Of a DNA stretch of 8,719 bases, positions 1 to 5,590 are shown one piece after another. The notes beneath the pieces are model-generated. The model did not search any database. It worked only from the letters and a program-made list of their open reading frames with translations, and was not told the origin of the DNA. Both the position numbers and the translations under genes were made by a program. Within the stretch, counting starts at the first letter, position 1, and the number at the start of each line of letters is the position of its first letter. Origin of the DNA: Candidatus Nesterenkonia stercoripullorum (GTDB lineage Bacteria > Actinomycetota > Actinomycetes > Actinomycetales > Micrococcaceae); the NCBI GenBank assembly GCA_019114115.1, contig DXGD01000277.1, positions 1-8,719 on the forward strand. The letters are read 5' to 3'.

Positions 1-117
1 CGCCTGCGCCATCGTGCTCTGCTGGGGGTCCTGAACGGTGACGGGCAGTGGAGGCTGCCAGAGCTGGGGGCGGGCAGTGCGCTCGCTGCGGAGCAGGGGC
101 GGGCCCTAGTCTGGTGA
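1..117 (+). CDS. 3' end of an unidentified gene, cut by the window edge
   Basis: Reading frame 1 is open from the first base to a TGA at 115-117, giving 38 codons that end in GRALVW. The other two forward frames have stops within about 40 bases. About four fifths of third positions are G or C, as in the real genes here, so this looks like the tail of a gene beginning upstream. The visible piece is rich in Leu, Ala, Gly and Arg and shows no motif I recognise, so no function is proposed. It ends 25 bp before the NUDIX start, so the two could share a transcript. A reverse-strand frame is also open over this short stretch, so the call is tentative. Confidence 0.4.
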   Translation, partial: RLRHRALLGVLNGDGQWRLPELGAGSALAAEQGRALVW

Positions 118-142
118 TACTTGCCGTCGGAAGGAGAGCGCG

Positions 143-652
143 GTGCCCACACCGGAGTACATCAAGGAGCTGCGTCGCGATATCGGGACCAAACAGCTCT
201 ACCTGCCCGGCGTGACTGCTGTCGTCGTCCGCCGGCACGCAGCCGGAACGCCATTGCGAACACCTGAGGTGCTGCTGGTCAAGAGATCGGACAACGCCCT
301 GTGGAGCGCGACCTCGGGCATTCTGGAGCCTGGGGAGAGCCCTGCGGCGGCTGCTGCGCGAGAGGTACGGGAGGAGACCGGGATCGAGTGCCGCCCGCTG
401 AGAGTCGCGGGGGTGTCCGATGGGGGTCCGGTGACGTTCCCCAATGGGGATGAATGCTGGTTCCATGACGTGACCTTCGAGATGGGCTACGTCTCGGGTG
501 AGCCCTTCGCCGCCGATGACGAATCGACCGAAGCAGCGTGGTTCTCCGCGGATGCCTTTCCAGAGCCTTTCGTCGAGCCTCACCGCCAGCGGATTGCCTG
601 TGCTCTGGAGGAGGGTGCGCCTGCCCGTTTTCCCATGCATCCGCAGGGGTGA
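143..652 (+). CDS. NUDIX hydrolase
   Basis: 169-residue cytosolic hydrolase of the NUDIX family, which splits nucleoside diphosphates linked to another group (X), using Mg2+ or Mn2+. The complete NUDIX box G-x5-E-x7-R-E-U-x-E-E-x-G-U lies at residues 59-81 (G59, E65, R73-E74, E77-E78, G80, I81), so catalytic activity is expected. The segment VEVLLVKRSD-like before it (PEVLLVKRSDNALW, about 41-54) is the usual beta strand that precedes the box. The GTG start at 143 is favoured because AAGGAG at 131-136 sits six bases upstream and translation gives a normal-length single-domain protein. Substrate is not readable: sanitising enzymes for oxidised nucleotides, ADP-ribose or NADH pyrophosphatases and other types all share this box. 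The gene is convergent with fumarase and closed by a strong hairpin. Family assignment is firm, substrate unknown. Confidence 0.92.
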   Translation: MPTPEYIKELRRDIGTKQLYLPGVTAVVVRRHAAGTPLRTPEVLLVKRSDNALWSATSGILEPGESPAAAAAREVREETGIECRPLRVAGVSDGGPVTFPNGDECWFHDVTFEMGYVSGEPFAADDESTEAAWFSADAFPEPFVEPHRQRIACALEEGAPARFPMHPQG

Positions 653-658
653 CGCCTC

Positions 659-690
659 GGTCCGGCCGCCAGGCACTTGGCGGCCGGACC
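659..690. terminator. Bidirectional hairpin terminator without a T-tract
   Basis: A perfect 13-bp stem, GGTCCGGCCGCCA at 659-671 pairing with TGGCGGCCGGACC at 678-690, encloses the six-base loop GGCACT. It lies seven bases after the NUDIX stop and 21 bases beyond the fumarase stop, exactly between two convergent genes, so it can serve both. Neither side has a run of T, so it is not a classical intrinsic terminator, but U-less hairpins of this kind are common at gene ends in high-GC actinobacteria. The structure is directly visible; the terminating role is inferred. Confidence 0.75.
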
Positions 691-710
691 GGCTGACTAC
701 CGACGGCTGA

Positions 711-2144
711 TCAGCCTGGGTGGGTCATGGACATGACGTCGAGCGCCGTATCGAGCTGCTCCTGTGTCAGTTCCCCGCGCTCAAGGTAGCCCAGATCCAC
801 GACGGCGTCGCGCACTGTGAGCTTGTTGTTCACCGCGTGCTTGGCGATCTTCGCGGCAGCCTCGTAGCCGATGTACTTGTTCAGCGGGGTGACCACGGAC
901 GGGGAGGCACCGGCGAGGAACGCGGCACGCTCTTCATTGGCGGTGAGCCCGGAGATCATCTTGTCGGCCATGACGTGGCTGATGTTCTTCAGCAGTCGGA
1001 CAGACTCCAGCAGGTTCGCTGCCATCACCGGGATTCCGACATTGAGCTCGAACGCTCCGTTCGTCGACGACAGCGCGACAGTGGTGTCATTGCCGATCAC
1101 CTGGGCGCACACCTGGATCGCGGACTCGCAGATCACAGGATTCACCTTGCCGGGCATGATCGAGGAGCCCGGCTGCAGGTCCGGGATGGCGATCTCGCCC
1201 AGGCCGGTGTTCGGCCCCGATCCCATCCAGCGCAGGTCATTGTTGATCTTCATCAGTGAGTACGCGATGTTGCGCAGCTGGCCGGAGGCCTCCACGAGTC
1301 CATCGCGGTTGGCCTGCGCTTCGAAGTGGTCGCGCGCTTCAGTCAGCGGGAGGTGGGTGTCTTTGGCCAGGTGCGCGATGGCCTTCTCCGCGAAGCCCAG
1401 CGGCGTGTTGATGCCGGTGCCCACGGCCGTGCCACCCAGCGGGACCTCAGCGACGCGGGGGAGGGAGGAGTCGATCCGCTCGATGCCGTAGCGGACCTGA
1501 GCGGCATACCCGCCGAACTCCTGGCCCAAGGTGACCGGCGTGGCATCCATGAGGTGGGCGCGCCCGGACTTCACCACGGAGCCGAACTCGCCGGCCTTCG
1601 CCTCGAGCGCTTCGGCCAGGTACGTCAGGGCGGGCTTGAGGTCTGTGGCCAACGCTGAGGTCGCGGCGACGTGCACCGAGGTGGGGAAGACGTCATTGGA
1701 GGACTGCGATGCGTTGACGTGGTCGTTCGGGTGGACTTCCTTGTCCGAGCCCTTGTCAGCGAGGTACTTGTTCGCCAGCGTGGCCAGCACCTCGTTCGTG
1801 TTCATGTTCGAGCTGGTCCCTGAGCCTGTCTGGAAGACATCGACCGGGAAGTGACCGTCCAGATCGCCCGTCTCCACCTGCTCAGATGCGACGACGATCG
1901 CCTCGGCCAGCTCGCCGTCGAGCACGCCCAGTTCCTGGTTCGCCTTGGCCGCAGCCTTCTTCACCCTCGCCAGCGCCTCGATATGGGCCCGCTCAAGGGT
2001 GCGACCGGAGATCGGGAAGTTCTCGACCGCACGCTGCGTCTGGGCGCTGTAGAGCGCGTCGACGGGGACCCTGACCTCACCCATCGTGTCGTGCTCGATC
2101 CGGTAGTCGGCGGAGGACTCGTTCTGTGCTGCGTTTTCTGTCAT
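711..2144 (-). CDS. fumC: Class II fumarate hydratase (fumarase C)
   Basis: 477-residue iron-independent fumarase that interconverts fumarate and L-malate in the cytosolic TCA cycle, acting as a homotetramer. The fumarase/aspartase signature [11 protein letters not shown] lies at residues 326-336 with the catalytic-loop serine S327 and K333/N335. Other active-site blocks are intact: [14 protein letters not shown] at 106-119, [14 protein letters not shown] at 138-151, and [10 protein letters not shown] at 194-203 with catalytic H197. Length matches the family (about 460-480), and [17 protein letters not shown] favours fumarase over aspartase or argininosuccinate lyase relatives. The ATG at 2144 has no good Shine-Dalgarno sequence, but TAGAAT ends six bases upstream, suggesting a leaderless transcript. 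It lies 53 bp downstream of the carbonic anhydrase on the same strand, so read-through from that gene is also possible. Identification is secure. Confidence 0.98.
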   Translation of the reverse strand: MTENAAQNESSADYRIEHDTMGEVRVPVDALYSAQTQRAVENFPISGRTLERAHIEALARVKKAAAKANQELGVLDGELAEAIVVASEQVETGDLDGHFPVDVFQTGSGTSSNMNTNEVLATLANKYLADKGSDKEVHPNDHVNASQSSNDVFPTSVHVAATSALATDLKPALTYLAEALEAKAGEFGSVVKSGRAHLMDATPVTLGQEFGGYAAQVRYGIERIDSSLPRVAEVPLGGTAVGTGINTPLGFAEKAIAHLAKDTHLPLTEARDHFEAQANRDGLVEASGQLRNIAYSLMKINNDLRWMGSGPNTGLGEIAIPDLQPGSSIMPGKVNPVICESAIQVCAQVIGNDTTVALSSTNGAFELNVGIPVMAANLLESVRLLKNISHVMADKMISGLTANEERAAFLAGASPSVVTPLNKYIGYEAAAKIAKHAVNNKLTVRDAVVDLGYLERGELTQEQLDTALDVMSMTHPG

Positions 2145-2150
2145 GCCCCC

Positions 2151-2156
2151 ATTCTA
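2151..2156 (-). promoter_or_regulatory. Putative -10 box for leaderless fumC
   Basis: On the reverse strand TAGAAT is followed by GGGGGC and then the ATG. A -10 hexamer six bases before the start codon would place the transcription start at or next to the A of ATG, giving an mRNA without a leader. No convincing -35 is seen in the GC-rich sequence behind it. The GGGGGC could be a poor ribosome site if transcription starts further upstream. Prediction only. Confidence 0.45.
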
Positions 2157-2197
2157 TGGACCGCCGGCGATTGCGCGCACACCCGCAGCGGTGCCGG

Positions 2198-2875
2198 TCA
2201 GATATCCCCGATCGCGGAGACGACGTCGGCGCGTCCTTCGTCCAGCCGGTAGGTCACGCCCATGATGGCGGTCCGGCCGGAGGCGACGGCGTCGTGGATG
2301 CTCCGGGAGTGGTCCCTGATGCGCTCCGCCGTCTGCTTGACGTGCTCTTCCACGGTCTCGTTCACCGTGGTCATGCCCTGCCGGCGTGCGGAGAGCACCG
2401 AGGGGGTGATCCGTTCGACCAGGCCGCGCACGAAGCCCGACGGAGTCGTCGCGGTGTCTGTGGCGTTCATCGTGGCGGTCACCGCTCCGCAGGAATCGTG
2501 TCCGAGCACGACGATGAGCGGGACGCCGAGCTCATCAACGCTGAACTCGAGCGAGCCGAGCACGGCGTCGTCGATCACCTGGCCAGCGGTGCGCACGACG
2601 AAGACGTCACCCAGCCCGACGTCGAAGATGATCTCGGCGGCCAGCCGGGAATCGGAGCAGCCGAAGATGACGGCGATCGGGTGCTGCGACTCGGTGAGCG
2701 AAGACCGGCGCGCCGAATCCTGATTGGGGTGGTTCGCATCGCCTGCGACGAATCGCCTGTTGCCTTCGAGCAGGCGCTGCCACACCTGGGCGGGGGTGAG
2801 CTCCGAGGCCTCGACAGGGGCTGGCCCCGCAGCGGGGGCGGCACTCGAGGAAGAGTGGTCGGAAGGTGTCATCAC
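2198..2875 (-). CDS. Beta-class carbonic anhydrase
   Basis: 225-residue zinc enzyme that hydrates CO2 to bicarbonate, supplying bicarbonate-dependent carboxylases and helping pH balance. The beta-class motifs are complete: CSDSR at residues 73-77 provides the zinc ligand C73 and the Asp75-Arg77 dyad, and GHDSCG at 125-130 provides ligands H126 and C129. VWQRLLEGNRRF (about 31-42) and VVRTAGQVID (about 93-102) are typical family blocks. The first 25 residues are a Ser/Ala/Pro-rich tail without a signal peptide, so a cytosolic location is expected. Two starts are adjacent, GTG at 2875 and ATG at 2872; AAGGAG at 2882-2887 lies six and nine bases away, so either works. No AT-rich promoter is visible in the 88 bp upstream, suggesting co-transcription with the DUF4245 gene. 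Family certain, physiological role inferred. Confidence 0.96.
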   Translation of the reverse strand: MMTPSDHSSSSAAPAAGPAPVEASELTPAQVWQRLLEGNRRFVAGDANHPNQDSARRSSLTESQHPIAVIFGCSDSRLAAEIIFDVGLGDVFVVRTAGQVIDDAVLGSLEFSVDELGVPLIVVLGHDSCGAVTATMNATDTATTPSGFVRGLVERITPSVLSARRQGMTTVNETVEEHVKQTAERIRDHSRSIHDAVASGRTAIMGVTYRLDEGRADVVSAIGDI

Positions 2876-2904
2876 AGGGTGCTCCTTGGTGGTGGGGTGC
2901 GGCT

Positions 2905-2969
2905 GGCAGGTTCAGGCGGTGGGTTCCGGAGGCGGGCTCCGGTGGCAGGTTCAGGCCGCGGGCTCAGAC
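2905..2969. repeat. Five-unit 13-bp tandem repeat (minisatellite)
   Basis: Five successive 13-bp units begin at 2905, 2918, 2931, 2944 and 2957: GGCAGGTTCAGGC, GGTGGGTTCCGGA, GGCGGGCTCCGGT, GGCAGGTTCAGGC, CGCGGGCTCAGAC. The consensus is GGYRGGYTCMGGN. Units 1 and 4 are identical, so there is also a 39-bp higher-order repeat whose match extends 14 bp (2904-2917 and 2943-2956). The base stretch 2892-2904 may be a decayed sixth unit. The array fills most of the gap between the carbonic anhydrase ribosome site and the DUF4245 stop. Its last unit covers the final codon and stop of DUF4245. Because 13 is not a multiple of three, it is not a protein repeat. Confidence 0.8.
2926..2942 (-). terminator. 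Short GC hairpin between DUF4245 and carbonic anhydrase genes
   Basis: CCGGAG at 2926-2931 pairs perfectly with CTCCGG at 2937-2942 around a five-base loop. On the reverse-strand transcript it would form 22 bases after the DUF4245 stop. It could attenuate transcription or stabilise an mRNA end, but the six-base stem is short, lacks a U-tract, and arises from two neighbouring units of the tandem repeat, so it may be incidental. Confidence 0.3.
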
Positions 2970-3686
2970 CCTGGTATCAGCAGAGGGCTGCTGGCCAGCG
3001 GAGGTGCCGTCCCCTGCAGAATCCTCAGTGCCCTCAGCGGCTGAGCCATCCCGGGGATCTTCACCGAGCGCGTCGAGGACTTCTTCAAGCGCGAAGGTGA
3101 AGTCCTCCTCGGAGGCGTCCCCTGAGACGACGACGGTGGTGTCATCCACGGGGTTCTGCTCGGCGTCGAGGATGTAGTACTGCCGATCCTCGGTCTCCCG
3201 GGCCTCGAACTCGACGTCGTCGACCTCCACGGCCCCGGAGCTCGGTGCCCCGTCGGTCTCGGCGGTGAGCCAGGTGGGGTTCGCCTCGTCGGTCTGAGCG
3301 AAGCCGATGAACGTATCGGAAGGCGTGACATACCCAGCTTCCCACACGGGAACCCCCTGCTCAGGGCGGACTTCCCAGCGGGCGTAGTTAGCAGTCCACT
3401 CCTCGGTCAGGTCCGGGGCTATCGGGGCATATCCGGCGACCTCGGCAGCGCCTCGCGCGGCCTCGGCGACGTCCTCGTCGCGCTCGTAGGTCGTATCCGG
3501 CTCAGGGTTCATCGCCATGAAGGCCGCGACAGCGCCAGCCGTGAGCAGCACAGTGAACAGCATCGCGATCATAGGCTGCTTCAGCCTCTTCACCTGGGAC
3601 TGGGTGAGCTGAGGCGTTGGCTGCTGGGAGTCCTGCTGTGGGGGCTGCGCAGAGGGTTCGTTCTCGGGTGATTCTGGTCTGGTCAC
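2964..3686 (-). CDS. DUF4245 family membrane-anchored protein
   Basis: 240-residue protein matching, from memory of the family, the actinobacterial DUF4245 group, whose function is unknown. Residues 1-36 are hydrophilic and rich in Pro and Gln, and are followed by one membrane segment at about 39-59. A domain at about 65-208 follows, with WEVRPEQGVPVWEAGYVTP-like and FIGFAQTD blocks typical of the family. Lys/Arg before the membrane segment (KRLKQP) suggest the N-terminus is cytoplasmic and the domain external. The C-terminal 30 residues are acidic low complexity. The GTG at 3686 was chosen because the much longer upstream open frame runs antisense through the TVP38 gene, and a -10-like GACAAT lies six bases before this GTG. 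AGGAGG touches the GTG directly, too close to act as a normal ribosome site. Probably co-transcribed with the carbonic anhydrase. Family call moderately sure; role unknown. Confidence 0.82.
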   Translation of the reverse strand: MTRPESPENEPSAQPPQQDSQQPTPQLTQSQVKRLKQPMIAMLFTVLLTAGAVAAFMAMNPEPDTTYERDEDVAEAARGAAEVAGYAPIAPDLTEEWTANYARWEVRPEQGVPVWEAGYVTPSDTFIGFAQTDEANPTWLTAETDGAPSSGAVEVDDVEFEARETEDRQYYILDAEQNPVDDTTVVVSGDASEEDFTFALEEVLDALGEDPRDGSAAEGTEDSAGDGTSAGQQPSADTRV

Positions 3687-3698
3687 CCTCCTATTGTC
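3687..3698 (-). promoter_or_regulatory. Putative -10 and start region of the DUF4245 gene
   Basis: On the reverse strand GACAAT (3693-3698) is followed by AGGAGG (3687-3692) and then GTG. The hexamer fits TANNNT poorly at its first base but has the same six-base distance to the start codon as fumC and the TVP38 gene. The reverse-strand CCGACG at 3716-3721, 17 bp upstream, keeps only the GAC core of a -35. A leaderless start is inferred, not shown. Confidence 0.35.
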
Positions 3699-3776
3699 GC
3701 AAAGGAGGAGCTGCCCGTCGGACAGCCCTCGATCAGGCGCTTCCTTGAGCGCTCCCGGCTGAGCTGCCGCGTCACA

Positions 3777-3782
3777 TAGAGT
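3777..3782 (+). promoter_or_regulatory. Putative -10 box for the leaderless TVP38-family gene
   Basis: TAGAGT is followed by AGTGGG and then the GTG start at 3789. The six-base gap would put the transcription start on the start codon. No Shine-Dalgarno sequence precedes this GTG, which fits a leaderless message. There is no -35 at the usual distance; TTGAGC at 3745-3750 is 26 bp away, too far. Confidence 0.42.
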
Positions 3783-3788
3783 AGTGGG

Positions 3789-4532
3789 GTGACACCGCAT
3801 GAGCCACGGGAGGCGCCGCACAGCGGCCAGGGGGGATCGATCCTGCGCAATGCGCTGCTGGTCCTGACGCTGCTGGGGATGCTGTGGCTGGCCTTCAACG
3901 TCAGGCTGCCCTCTATCGAGCAGCTCCAATCCGATATCGCCGACCTGGGGTGGGCCGGGCGATTCGCCTTCATCGGCCTGTACGCCGTGGTGGCGATGAC
4001 GCCCATTCCGGTGACTGTCATGGCCGTGACCGGCGGGCTGCTGTTCGGGATCGTCGAGGGCAGCATCCTCTCCGTCATCGGGGTGCTCATCGGGTGCTAT
4101 GGCGCGTACTGGCTGGCGCGCGGGCTTGGGCGACGAACCGTCATGCGGTTGCTCGGCAACCAGGCTGACCGCGTCGAGAGGCAGCTCGGAGACGCTGGCT
4201 TCCAAGCGGTCTGCGTGGCGCGACTGGTCCCGGGACTGCCGTACTGGCCGGTCAACTACGGCAGCGGAGCCTTCGGGGTGGGGCAGCGCGACTACGTCGT
4301 CGCCAGTATCGTGGCCACGATCCCGGGCCAGGTCTCGCTGGTGGCGATCGGGGCGTTCATCTCCGAGCAGAGCGTGATCAACGGCGCGCTCATCATCATC
4401 TCCTGGGCCGTGGTGATCGCCATGACGATCTGGGCGTACCGGAGCTGGCGAGGCCTGAGCTCGCATACGCTGCCAGGCGCCAAATACAGCGATTCAGGTC
4501 AGGCCGATCACACGGGATCCGCCTCAGGCTGA
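3789..4532 (+). CDS. TVP38/TMEM64 (DedA-like, SNARE-associated) membrane protein
   Basis: 247-residue polytopic inner-membrane protein of the VTT/DedA superfamily. Members are linked to lipid scrambling or transport and membrane homeostasis; the substrate is not known for this one. Hydrophobic segments lie at about 18-37, 57-78, 83-109, 166-190 and 197-217. The family-typical pieces are the first-half block with GGLLFG (about 82-87), followed by AYWLARGLGR (about 106-115), and the second-half motif ARLVPGLPYWPVNYGSG (144-160), which carries the conserved Arg, Pro and Gly of the re-entrant region. The last 30 residues are hydrophilic. The GTG start is supported by the TAGAGT box and by a sensible N-terminal tail before the first helix. 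It is divergent from the DUF4245 gene and overlaps the LysR gene tail to tail by 25 bp. Family secure, role open. Confidence 0.92.
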   Translation: MTPHEPREAPHSGQGGSILRNALLVLTLLGMLWLAFNVRLPSIEQLQSDIADLGWAGRFAFIGLYAVVAMTPIPVTVMAVTGGLLFGIVEGSILSVIGVLIGCYGAYWLARGLGRRTVMRLLGNQADRVERQLGDAGFQAVCVARLVPGLPYWPVNYGSGAFGVGQRDYVVASIVATIPGQVSLVAIGAFISEQSVINGALIIISWAVVIAMTIWAYRSWRGLSSHTLPGAKYSDSGQADHTGSASG

Positions 4533-5437
4533 GATGGGTCGCACGTTTGCTGTTCTGCTCGGTCCGAGCACAGGGCTGCCACACAGGGTTGGAGATCCGC
4601 CGCAATATCGGTGCGCCAGTTGATCCAGGTGCGAATCGAGAGGTTGTCTGTCACCAGCTGAGGGGCGGTCAGTGGGAACCATGTCCAATCCGATGAATGC
4701 AGCAGCTGTGAGGAGGAGATCGTCATGGCGCCGTCGACGTCGGCGGCTTCGGCGATGATGTTTCCATGCAGGCCGAAGCGACGGAACACCCACTCGACAG
4801 AAGCTCCGGCCGCCTCTGCGAGGCTTCTCAGTGCACCCTCACTGGTCCGAATGGCGGACTGAGCGTGAGCCATCAGCCGGGCACCGTCGAGCGCGTTAAT
4901 GGGGAGCTCCCCTTCATCGGTGACCCACGCGCGTAGTCGGGCACCAGGGTGCATGGCCACGCCCAGGGGCTGGCTGAATGCGAGAGTCGAGGGATGGGAG
5001 GAGCTGCGCTCCCGGGTGATGGCGAAATCAAGCTGGCCGCCGTCGAGCAGCGCAAGCTGATCGTTGGTCGTGCCCTCATTGAGGATGACGGCGAAGTCAC
5101 TGAGGAGCGCCAGTTTCGTTCTCAGCCAAGAGACAGGTATACCGGGCGGTATGCCAATACGCACATGCGTGGAGCGCAGGCGTTCAGCGGTGATGACCTC
5201 GGCCAGCTCGTCGAATTGCTGCAGCAGCTGCGCGGCACGTTCTTGAACGATCTGACCTGCAGGGGTGAGTCTCACTCCACGTGCTTCGCGCGTCATCAGG
5301 GGTGTTCCCACGTGCTTTTCCAGTGAGGCGAGTTGGCGGCTGAGTGTGGACTGGGACATGCATAACTCTTCAGCCGCGCTGTTGATCTGCCCGTTTCGGG
5401 CGACGCACGCGAATGCTTCGAGCCAGCGTACATTCAT
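4508..5437 (-). CDS. LysR-type transcriptional regulator
   Basis: 309-residue LysR-type regulator of the usual length. The N-terminal winged helix-turn-helix covers about residues 1-62; INSAAEELCMSQSTLSRQL (18-36) is the helix-turn-helix and TREARGVRLTPAG (49-61) the wing. A linker helix follows, then an effector-binding domain from about residue 92 (VRIGIPPGIP) to the C-terminus. The ATG at 5437 was chosen because GAGGAG lies six bases upstream (5444-5449) and the protein then begins at the canonical LysR N-terminus (MNVRWLEAFACVARNG); longer open sequence upstream is antisense to the flavoprotein gene. It is transcribed divergently from that gene, the classic arrangement in which a LysR protein controls its neighbour and itself in response to a pathway metabolite. 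Residue 25 is encoded by TTA, rare in such a genome. The effector cannot be deduced. Confidence 0.95.
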   Translation of the reverse strand: MNVRWLEAFACVARNGQINSAAEELCMSQSTLSRQLASLEKHVGTPLMTREARGVRLTPAGQIVQERAAQLLQQFDELAEVITAERLRSTHVRIGIPPGIPVSWLRTKLALLSDFAVILNEGTTNDQLALLDGGQLDFAITRERSSSHPSTLAFSQPLGVAMHPGARLRAWVTDEGELPINALDGARLMAHAQSAIRTSEGALRSLAEAAGASVEWVFRRFGLHGNIIAEAADVDGAMTISSSQLLHSSDWTWFPLTAPQLVTDNLSIRTWINWRTDIAADLQPCVAALCSDRAEQQTCDPSQPEADPV

Positions 5438-5472
5438 GGAAGTCTCCTCGGGGCTGGTGCTTCGGGAGCACA

Positions 5473-5493
5473 GGTATGCATTTTCCGCATGCC
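5473..5493. promoter_or_regulatory. Candidate LysR-regulator binding box
   Basis: GGTATGC at 5473-5479 and GCATGCC at 5487-5493 form an inverted repeat with one mismatch around seven bases. Its core, ATGC-N7-GCAT, contains T5477 and A5489 eleven bases apart, the T-N11-A pattern of LysR-family sites. The centre (5483) is about 64 bp before the predicted FAD-gene transcription start, the usual position for the recognition site, and lies within the region between the two divergent genes. A second dyad, TTTTCCG (5481-5487) with CGGAAAA (5501-5507), overlaps it. Binding is inferred. Confidence 0.58.
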
Positions 5494-5512
5494 AGGGGTC
5501 CGGAAAATTCAT

Positions 5513-5540
5513 TTGTGATGGTTCACACGGTACCTCTAAT
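5513..5540 (+). promoter_or_regulatory. Putative promoter of the FAD oxidoreductase operon
   Basis: TTGTGA at 5513-5518 (four of six matches to TTGACA) is followed after 16 bp by TCTAAT at 5535-5540 (five of six matches to TATAAT). The transcription start would be near 5547, leaving a leader of about 44 bases to the ATG. The -35 is embedded in the dyad TGTGA-N4-TCACA (5514-5527). TCACAC at 5523-5528 and GTGTGA at 5541-5546 also flank the -10 symmetrically, so a regulator could bind directly over this promoter. Confidence 0.5.
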
Positions 5541-5590
5541 GTGTGACGCGTTGCATATTCGATCTTGCTGAACAGCTGGAGCTGGACGGC

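Noticed and set aside
720..1854. Several forward open frames of 100-206 codons opposite fumC
   Set aside because: They are mutually overlapping frames antisense to a strongly conserved enzyme and have no plausible start signals or motifs.
2126..3100. 324-residue forward open frame opposite the carbonic anhydrase
   Set aside because: It covers the complement of a gene with complete catalytic motifs, is Gly/Arg/His-rich, and has no recognisable domain. It is a GC-driven shadow.
3687..4466. Long in-frame upstream extension of the DUF4245 gene (500 residues in total)
   Set aside because: It runs antisense through the TVP38-family gene, has Arg/His/Asp/Pro-rich shadow composition, and the family-like protein starts at the GTG at 3686 beside a promoter-like box.
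5514..5527. CRP-type site at TGTGA-N4-TCACA
   Set aside because: The CRP consensus needs six bases between the half-sites. With four it is kept only as an unassigned dyad.
5543..5590. Longer start for the FAD oxidoreductase at GTG 5543
   Set aside because: It precedes the predicted transcription start, adds residues before the Rossmann strand with no family resemblance, and lacks a ribosome site.
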